From Baffinella frigidus (Eukaryota; Cryptophyceae; Cryptomonadales; Baffinellaceae), in NCBI GenBank assembly GCA_026770585.1, contig MU648547.1:1-11248 (forward strand): a DNA stretch of 11,248 nucleotides, written 5' to 3'. Below are positions 6,577 through 11,248 of the stretch, piece by piece. A model generated the notes under the pieces. That model did not search any database, was not told where the DNA came from, and was given only the letters and a program-made list of their open reading frames with translations. The stretch's first letter is position 1; each line of letters starts with the position of its first letter. The translations under genes were made by a program, and so were the position numbers.

Positions 6577-6988
6577 GAGGTGAGTCTTAGTGTTGCTAAT
6601 GCTCTCAGGGGTGAGGTCCAGTGCCGCTAACGCTCCCACAATTTGGGAGACCGTAAGCCCACAGAGGTCCAGTGTTACTAACGCTCACAGGGTTGAGGTT
6701 TAGTGCCGCTAACGCTCACAGAGGTTCAGTACAGTGCTTACGCTCGCAGAACATAAATGTTCAGAGGTTCAGTGCTAACGTCTGCTGAGTGGAAATATAA
6801 GCAGAGATTCGGATTTTGCTAACGCTCACAGAGCTGAGGTTCAGTGCCGCTAACGCTCACCAAGTTCCAGTGTACCTAATGCTCACAGAGGTTCGGTTTT
6901 TGCTAACGCTCACAGAAGTTAGGTTCAGTGACGCTAGAGGTGAGGTTTAGTATCGCTAACGCTCACAAAGGGTGAGGTACAGTATCGG
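6577..6988 (+). repeat. Degenerate tandem array, about 12 copies of a GCTAACGCTCAC motif
   Basis: The repeating unit is approximately GAGGTTCAGTGCC followed by GCTAACGCTCACA, 26 to 45 bp long, with many copies imperfect. Cores can be seen near 6593, 6628, 6677, 6710, 6740, 6775, 6817, 6850, 6878, 6903 and 6957. Two copies flank small hairpins (CTCCCA...TGGGAG near 6638). No protein reading persists through the array, so it is probably a decayed minisatellite or an untranslated structured region. It is not CRISPR: spacers and repeats are not regular. Confidence 0.85.
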
Positions 6989-6990
6989 GG

Positions 6991-7265
6991 GCGTGAGCCC
7001 TTGGACTCTCTCTAAGAGGGAAGTCCTTCACGTGATTCTAAGGAGCACCTTTCTGTGAGGGCGTTAGCCCTTGGACCCCCCAATAGGGAGGTCCTATCCC
7101 TTAAGTGGCCAGTAGGCTCATACGCCCTACCGTAGGGCCCTAGGACCTGCCTAGGACCTCAGGCCCCCAAATTTGGGGGCCTGGCCACTTACGGGATACG
7201 TGACTATCAGGAGCACGTTTCTGTGAGGGCGTTAGCCCTCGGACCCCCCAATAGGCAGGTCCTAT
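6991..7265. repeat. 57-bp direct repeats around a hairpin-rich core
   Basis: Blocks at 7041-7097 and 7209-7265 share AGGAGCAC, TTTCTGTGAGGGCGTTAGCC and GGACCCCCCAATAGG with about three differences, offset 168 bp. A third partial copy, GCGTGAGCCCTTGGAC, lies at 6991-7006. Between the two blocks, 7095-7111 and 7182-7198 are inverted repeats (16 of 17 complementary), and inside them 7162-7181 is a perfect 20-bp palindrome. The reverse complement of the block core (GCTAACGCCCTCAC) resembles the motif of the preceding array, so the two regions may share an origin. Confidence 0.85.
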
Positions 7266-7970
7266 ACCTGACTCGGTGCTAGACAAAGGCTGCTCACCGC
7301 CCTTGATCGCAGATCTCTCGGAGGCGGCTCGCGGCTCTCTCGGAGGTGGTTCGCTGCTGTGCTCTCGTGGAATGCAGGGGGGGGTGGGGCGCCGGAGCCG
7401 CTCTGTTGCACTGAGGAACCAGGGAGGGCAGACGGCTCTCCGTGGAGCGCCAGGGGGGCAGACAGGGCGCTTGCCCGCGGCTCTTTCGGAGGTAGCTCGC
7501 GGCTGTCTCAGAGGCGACTCGCTGATGTGCTCTCGTGCAGTGCAGGGGGAGGGGCGGCGGCCGCTCTGTGGCACTGAAGATCCCAGGGGGGGCAGCCGGC
7601 TCTCTGTAGAGTGCCAGGGGGGGCTGTCGGCTCTCGCTGGCATGAGCAAGGGGGGCAGGGGGCTCGGTATTTCCTCACAATCCGTGGGAGACAGGGGGGC
7701 AGACGGCGACGATTGTCGCGCAGATGTACGGGCTCTCTCGGAGTGCGACGCGTTGCTCTCGGTCGCAGCTCTCTCGGAGTGCGACGCGCAGCCTTGACCT
7801 CGTCTCGGCATGAGCAGGGGGGACAGGGGCCTCGGCATTGCCTCACTATCGGCGGGAGACAGGGGGGCAGACGGCGACGTTTCTCGGCGACATTGTGTTG
7901 CCGAAGGGGGGAAATCATGGGCCACGGACCCATCTTGCTGTTTCAGCTGCCACACCATCCTTTCCGTCAT
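7140..7970 (-). CDS. Long Pro/Ser/Arg-rich minus-strand ORF, doubtful
   Basis: This 276-codon ORF from an ATG at 7968-7970 spans the whole G-rich repeat mosaic without a stop. Its translation is low complexity, with repeated PSAPLSP and CPP-rich blocks and HSER repeats. Absence of stops is expected where the complementary strand is made of C-rich, TA-poor repeats, so length is weak evidence. The 168-bp repeat keeps the frame. No domain, signal peptide or splice sites are recognised. It is probably a by-product of composition, but it is the longest open frame in this region. Confidence 0.15.
   Translation of the reverse strand: MTERMVWQLKQQDGSVAHDFPPSATQCRRETSPSAPLSPADSEAMPRPLSPLLMPRRGQGCASHSERAATESNASHSERARTSARQSSPSAPLSPTDCEEIPSPLPPLLMPARADSPPWHSTESRLPPLGSSVPQSGRRPSPCTAREHISESPLRQPRATSERAAGKRPVCPPGAPRRAVCPPWFLSATERLRRPTPPCIPREHSSEPPPREPRAASERSAIKGGEQPLSSTESGIGPAYWGVRGLTPSQKRAPDSHVSRKWPGPQIWGPEVLGRS
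7162..7181. other. Perfect 20-bp palindrome
   Basis: GGCCCCCAAATTTGGGGGCC is self-complementary over its full length. It lies inside the 7095-7198 inverted repeat, so the whole could fold into a long imperfect hairpin or cruciform. Confidence 0.9.
7305..7905. repeat. GC-rich, G-run-rich repeat mosaic with ~164-168-bp periodicity
   Basis: Similar blocks recur at 7351/7519 and 7639/7807, both offset 168 bp, with other parts offset 163-164 bp. A motif close to CAGGGGGGCAGACGG occurs about eight times (near 7421, 7451, 7584, 7613, 7648, 7690, 7814 and 7858). GCTCTCTCGGAGTGCGACGCG is repeated in tandem 37 bp apart near 7732 and 7769 (here written from its first to last base). Because 168 is divisible by three, the plus-strand frame starting at 7255 reads as a repeat protein, but it has one TGA at 7795-7797 and no ATG near its start. 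Differences between copies are mostly non-synonymous, which argues against selection on that reading. Confidence 0.75.
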
Positions 7971-7988
7971 CAAGGACCCTCAAGGAAG

Positions 7989-8200
7989 GCACGTCGGGCT
8001 CCTTTCAACGTCCGTCGGGCTCTCTCATCGTCGGCTCTCCTCGACACTCTACCCGGCGGGCTCAATCCTACTACACTGCGCAGGCTTCCTGCTGAAGCAC
8101 GTCGGGTTCCCGCATCTTCGGCCCTTCTCGACACTCCACCTCCCGGGCTGCACTCTACTACATAGTGGAGTTATCCTGATGGAGAACGTCGGGCTCGCGC
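7989..8200 (+). repeat. Degenerate repeat with CACGTCGGG motifs, ~2.2 units
   Basis: Units start at CACGTCGGGCTCC (about 7989), CACGTCGGGTTCC (8098) and AACGTCGGGCTCG (about 8185). The first two share CTCGACACTC, a GGGCT-containing block and CTACTACA. In the plus-strand frame open from 7798 to 8250 both units read alike (STLYPAG...LLHCAG versus STLHLPG...LLHSGV), and the unit boundaries keep frame. This leaves some possibility of a decayed repeat-protein exon. Confidence 0.6.
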
Positions 8201-8250
8201 AACGGGCGTGCAGTGGGGAGTACCACGTGGCGTCGAGCGCTTTCAAGTAA

Positions 8251-8969
8251 TCGAGACGCCAACTCTCGACGTTGCTGTGTGTCGAAGTCTCTCTCTCTTT
8301 CTCTCTGGCACGCGCGCGCAGCCTCAGCCTCTACACATCACGTGCCTCGAGGAGGCGACTACGACTTCGAGCCTTAAGAATCCGTGCACGTCGGTTGTCA
8401 AAGCACTTTGGTGCTTTACTCTTTTTGGAGAATGTCGACCCCTTAGGGGCTCCAATCCTGCAGATTGCTTGTGCAATTTAGTGTGGTCTGCCCGAAATTG
8501 TTGAGTTGGTGGAATTCTTAAGTTCAAATCCAAACTGCCGAATTAGGATGATTTTTAGGAGCAGGAACCGTTTCGGTTCCGGCTCAAGGGGAAAGTGGGG
8601 GGACTGGCACGAGATTCCCCAACCTTCAGTCCAATGGAGGACCGGCACCAGCTCCTCCCATGTTGAGTACAAAGCCGAAACATCAGCCCCTGTCCCTTTC
8701 CTTCGCTCATCACCACCGCGCCCCGCGTACAGTTGCTTGGATTGTACGCTGATGCTTGACGGCCTCACCTGTTAGCCACGTGCGCGTCTTGCGCTTCACC
8801 GCCCAAGGGCGTAGCCATGCAGAAGAGGAGGGACAGCTGTGCGCTTGTGCGGTGCATCCTGACCAGATAGAAGCGTTGCTCTGCTTGCGTGCGCGTCACA
8901 GCGCTCCTCCTCCTTTGGACGCGTGCAGGGCTAGTTGCTAAGGATCAGGGCATTCTTTCTAGTCAGGTG
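8251..8969. other. Unassigned region
   Basis: No gene or mobile element is recognisable. A short hairpin, GGAACCG-TTT-CGGTTCC, lies at 8564-8580. ORFs on both strands across 8478-8775 are short, overlap each other and lack ATG starts at useful positions. Confidence 0.5.
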
Positions 8970-9470
8970 GGACCAACACGCATGGATAAATTTTTCAATG
9001 AATCGCTTTGTTCATTTTTTTGAAAATGGTTTGCAACCCAATTGACATAATTGTTGACTCATTAATAACTGTACTGACTGAACGTAAAGTCTTCTGGAGA
9101 ATGTGTTGATTGTTCATGAAAGCAGCTGTTGAAGATAGTAATAGGTTGGACAATATCAAAAAAAGGATCATACGCCCGTAAAATATAGATTACTTTGAGC
9201 TGAGCAAAGGGCGATGGCAACATGTAAACGGTCTTTAAAAATTTCTAAAAACAAAATGCTTTATTTTTCAAAGTTACGGTTTGAATGTCTAAAGAGGTTC
9301 TGCTATTCGTTCTATCCATTATCTTTTTGCAGGCAGATTTGTTTTTCGTACTATTTTATGTTCGTTTTGTAATTTGTTCGCCTCGATTGACAATACATCG
9401 TATTGTTTCTTTAGATTTAAATGCTTTTGATGCATCTCAACCCGTTCATTTGATTACATATTATTTTTAG
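8970..9470 (+). other. AT-rich block ending in a 3'-splice-site-like sequence
   Basis: Composition drops sharply in GC relative to both sides. The block ends with TGATTAC (branch-point-like, 9451-9457) and then TATTATTTTTAG (AG at 9469-9470), after which the DNA becomes GC-rich again. This is what an AT-rich intron or intergenic spacer before an exon would look like. A 61-codon ATG ORF (9285-9470) within it encodes a hydrophobic peptide but stops exactly at this AG. I consider it a by-product of T-rich DNA. Confidence 0.4.
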
Positions 9471-9685
9471 CATTGAGTAATGCAGAGAGATTGGCATTTT
9501 ATTGCCGGACAACTAGCGCCAGCGCCGCACCTCGCACGCCCCGTAGGACGTGCTGTCCTTACGCATATGTGCTAATTACTGTGCTCCGTGAACCACCAAA
9601 ACTTCTACCTCCACTGCTCAAGCAAGCCGCCACGGCGTATTACGCACTCCTGTGGTGCCCTCTCTCTCCACCAGATGCTCCTGAG

Positions 9686-10489
9686 ATGGCAGAGCCACCG
9701 AAGACATCGGAGCAACGCATGGACGCAGCCGTGCAGTTGCTGCGCCCTAGAGGCCCTGGGGCCAGAGGCAGGAGTGCGGGCCGGGCGTGGTGCTCTCACC
9801 GCACAGAAGGCTTGGCAGATCGCGAACCGCAAGCACCCACGAACACCCCGAGCCATGCGCAGCCCAGCGTGAAGCCCCCGAGAGCAGAGCCCCGAGAGCA
9901 GACAGCCCCCCCAGGCCGAGATGCTGCGACGCGCAGCGCCGACCCTCCCCAGCGTGCCCCCACCGTGGCCCCCCCCCCCCGCCCTGCGCTGATCCACACC
10001 GCACGTGCCCTCGAACCGGATCGCCAGTTCGCGATGATCGAAGACCACATCAACAGACTTCGTGATTCAAGGCCGCACTGGATGTGTTCTGAGGTGAAAA
10101 TATATGTAGAGAGAAACCTTGGTTTCGAGGCGGAGCACCATAAGCTCGCGTTGCAACATCTCCCCAGGGTCTCATTTCGTATGGACCCGGGCTGTGATCG
10201 CGTCGGTGTGTATACCACGCAACCAATCAAGCACGCCATGTCCACACTTTTGAATACGATGATGCGGGACCAGAGGGTGCACATTTTGCACCCTGTCATC
10301 ACGAAAGACCAGGGCAACCTCGAACGGTTACGGGAGCAGCTCAATGTTTACTCTTACCAGTTCAAGCTCGGTGTGACCACTTTCCAGACTGATAGATGTG
10401 CAATCAGTGGAAAGATCGGTGGTATGAAGGACGACATATGTATTGCCCTTCAGCTTGGGGCTTACTTCACGGATGTTGATAGCAGATGA
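9686..10489 (+). CDS. Terminase-large-subunit-like protein, nuclease-domain fragment
   Basis: The first ATG (9686) lies in a good Kozak context (GAGATGG) and gives 267 residues; the frame is open upstream to 9473 without an ATG. Residues 1 to about 105 are Pro/Ala/Arg-rich low complexity. Residues ~110-267 resemble the RNase H-fold nuclease of viral large terminases, which cut concatemeric DNA during genome packaging. Cues are the IYVERNLGFEAEHH block (140-153), a GVYTT...IKHAM strand-helix, LREQL...YSYQFK, and ISGKIGGMKDDICIALQLG near the end. In this fold (for example UL89 of cytomegalovirus) three acidic residues bind metal; candidates here are E142 and D249/D250. The first aspartate strand and the whole ATPase are missing, so packaging activity is unlikely. 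It is a relic, a domesticated nuclease piece, or the last exon of a longer gene. Mirusvirus/herpesvirus-type affinity is inference from memory of patterns. Confidence 0.55.
   Translation: MAEPPKTSEQRMDAAVQLLRPRGPGARGRSAGRAWCSHRTEGLADREPQAPTNTPSHAQPSVKPPRAEPREQTAPPGRDAATRSADPPQRAPTVAPPPRPALIHTARALEPDRQFAMIEDHINRLRDSRPHWMCSEVKIYVERNLGFEAEHHKLALQHLPRVSFRMDPGCDRVGVYTTQPIKHAMSTLLNTMMRDQRVHILHPVITKDQGNLERLREQLNVYSYQFKLGVTTFQTDRCAISGKIGGMKDDICIALQLGAYFTDVDSR
9969..9980 (+). other. C12 homopolymer at the low-complexity/domain junction
   Basis: Twelve consecutive C lie in the coding frame about 45 bp before the recognisable nuclease-like region. A one-base error in this run would shift the reading of everything upstream relative to the conserved domain. 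It may also be part of a pyrimidine tract for a 3' splice site (for example CGCCAG at about 10022-10027), in which case the conserved part would be a separate exon. Confidence 0.6.
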
Positions 10490-10888
10490 TCGGGACACAT
10501 CGATAGGAGTGAACCAGATAAAGATCTTTGTAGATACTTCATCTCTACGAGTGTATCAGATAAAGATCTTTGCAGCTTCTTAAGTATCGACCTTTTTTGT
10601 GTACATTTTCCTGGTCTAAATAGAATTCATCTACTAATGTCATCGTCTTGTTGCGTTTCAGGCGTTCGAAGGCAGTGACATGTTGATAGCAGATGATCGG
10701 GACACATCGATAGGAGTGAACCAGATAAAGATCTTTGTAGATACTTCATCTCTACGAGTGTATCAGACAAAGATCTCTGCAGCTTCTTAAACATCGACCC
10801 TTTTTTGTGTACATTTTCCTGGTCTAAATAGAATTCATCTACTAATGTCATCGTCTTGTTACGTTTCAGGCGTTCGAAGGCAGTGACA
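10474..10888 (+). repeat. Two tandem 207/208-bp repeats overlapping the 3' end of the terminase-like gene
   Basis: Unit 1 is 10474-10680 and unit 2 is 10681-10888, with about six substitutions and one extra base in a T/C run. Unit 1 begins inside the last codons of the gene, so unit 2 carries a second copy of VDSR-stop. Each unit contains CAGATAAAGATCTTTG-type sequence twice (10515 and 10557), including the palindrome AAAGATCTTT. Confidence 0.95.
10632..10661 (+). promoter_or_regulatory. Candidate 3' splice site in tandem unit 1
   Basis: TACTAAT (10632-10638) resembles the eukaryotic branch-point consensus. A T-rich stretch follows and then TTTCAG with AG at 10660-10661. The spacing of about 22 bp from branch A to AG is normal. 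The same arrangement is conserved in unit 2 (TACTAAT at 10840-10846, AG at 10868-10869). No donor site could be fixed. Confidence 0.4.
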
Positions 10889-10896
10889 AAATCTGA

Positions 10897-10919
10897 TACA
10901 ACCGTTCTCCGCGGTTGTA
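10897..10919. other. Stem-loop after the tandem repeat
   Basis: TACAACCG (10897-10904) and CGGTTGTA (10912-10919) are perfect complements around a 7-nt loop. It lies directly after unit 2. No role is assigned. Confidence 0.7.
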
Positions 10920-11057
10920 CGTTGGAGTTTGATTTACGTGGCGCGCACAGCGTTTGAGTCGGCCACCAAGGCCAGCAATTATTGTATTTCATCAATGGTT
11001 GTAATCACTAGACTCTGGAGTGCAACGCCATGTGAAATACTCTTCGGAACGATCAAG

Positions 11058-11108
11058 TGTGTTGCCCTTCAACTTGGGGTTTACTTCACGGACGTTGATA
11101 GCCGATGA
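11058..11108 (+). pseudogene. Second copy of the terminase-like C-terminus
   Basis: Seventeen codons including the stop match the end of the 9686-10489 gene (from 10439). Five bases differ: three are synonymous (CAG/CAA, GAT/GAC, AGA/CGA) and two give conservative changes (I to V, A to V). Similarity continues a few bases past the stop (GATCGG). Upstream the match fades quickly, so this is a short surviving piece of a second gene copy, or a duplicated terminal exon whose start I cannot define. The excess of synonymous change suggests the copies diverged while still translated. Confidence 0.7.
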
Positions 11109-11120
11109 TCGGATAGGACT

Positions 11121-11248
11121 GGTTGTGGTGTTGGTCAAATCTGTATATAAAATTTTTACACACGTGAAAAGCACTGCATGCCAAACGAGTCTCCGAAACA
11201 GACTCTTCAACAGTCGAAGTTGGTGGTTGTGGTGTTGGTCAAATCTGT
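11121..11248 (+). repeat. 24-bp direct repeat pair reaching the window end
   Basis: GGTTGTGGTGTTGGTCAAAT followed by CTGT is identical at 11121-11144 and 11225-11248, offset 104 bp. The second copy ends exactly at the window edge, so a longer tandem repeat probably continues beyond it. Confidence 0.9.

Noticed and set aside
6577-6988. CRISPR array
   Set aside because: Units vary in length and sequence and are separated by related rather than unique sequence. The setting is eukaryotic and no cas-like gene is present.
8505-8545. tRNA-like T-arm (GTTCAAATC) near 8522
   Set aside because: The flanking bases do not form a five-base T stem, and no matching A box or acceptor stem is present.
9285-9470. 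61-codon hydrophobic ORF in the AT-rich block
   Set aside because: T-rich DNA readily gives hydrophobic readings, and the ORF stops exactly at an intron-like AG boundary.
9796-10344. Minus-strand 182-codon ORF opposite the terminase-like gene
   Set aside because: It is antisense to the recognisable domain and lacks motifs of its own, so it is a shadow reading.

Overview
The window looks like nuclear DNA of a unicellular eukaryote, probably an alga or related protist. Gene density is low, base composition is mosaic (GC-rich blocks next to AT-rich ones), degenerate tandem repeats are abundant, and several places look like eukaryotic 3' splice sites (branch-point-like TACTAAT, pyrimidine tract, AG). 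There are no bacterial operon features. The lineage cannot be fixed from the sequence; haptophyte, stramenopile, chlorarachniophyte and dinoflagellate remain open.

Layout. 1-449: a short 33-bp tandem repeat, then unassigned sequence. 450-2246: a 1.8-kb element with ~365-bp, nearly identical terminal inverted repeats and no recognisable transposase. 2247-3928: AT-rich flank with a possible minus-strand gene fragment, a two-unit ~350-bp GC-rich repeat, hairpins, and a perfect 43-bp direct repeat whose right copy stops 2 bp before the next gene. 3929-5035: the best-supported gene, a membrane-anchored class I SAM-dependent methyltransferase resembling sugar O-methyltransferases; a 105-bp piece of its 3' end is duplicated in frame near its 5' end. 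5036-6560: palindromic 3' region, a possible minus-strand membrane or secreted protein, and two short plus-strand ORFs sharing the same first ten residues. 6570-8250: a mosaic of degenerate tandem repeats, palindromes and G-rich motifs. 8251-9470: unassigned, becoming AT-rich. 9686-10489: an ORF whose C-terminal half resembles the nuclease end of a viral large terminase of the herpesvirus/mirusvirus kind; its N-terminal half is proline-rich low complexity and the ATPase is missing. 10474-11248: tandem copies of the tail of that gene and further short repeats.

The two recognisable genes show no obvious joint pathway. The common theme is local duplication: both carry duplicated 3' coding ends, and both have a long homopolymer (G10, C12) just upstream of the conserved domain. 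The most interesting item is the terminase-like fragment, a candidate endogenous viral relic of a protist DNA virus, with a second, partly synonymously diverged copy of its C-terminus 0.6 kb downstream.
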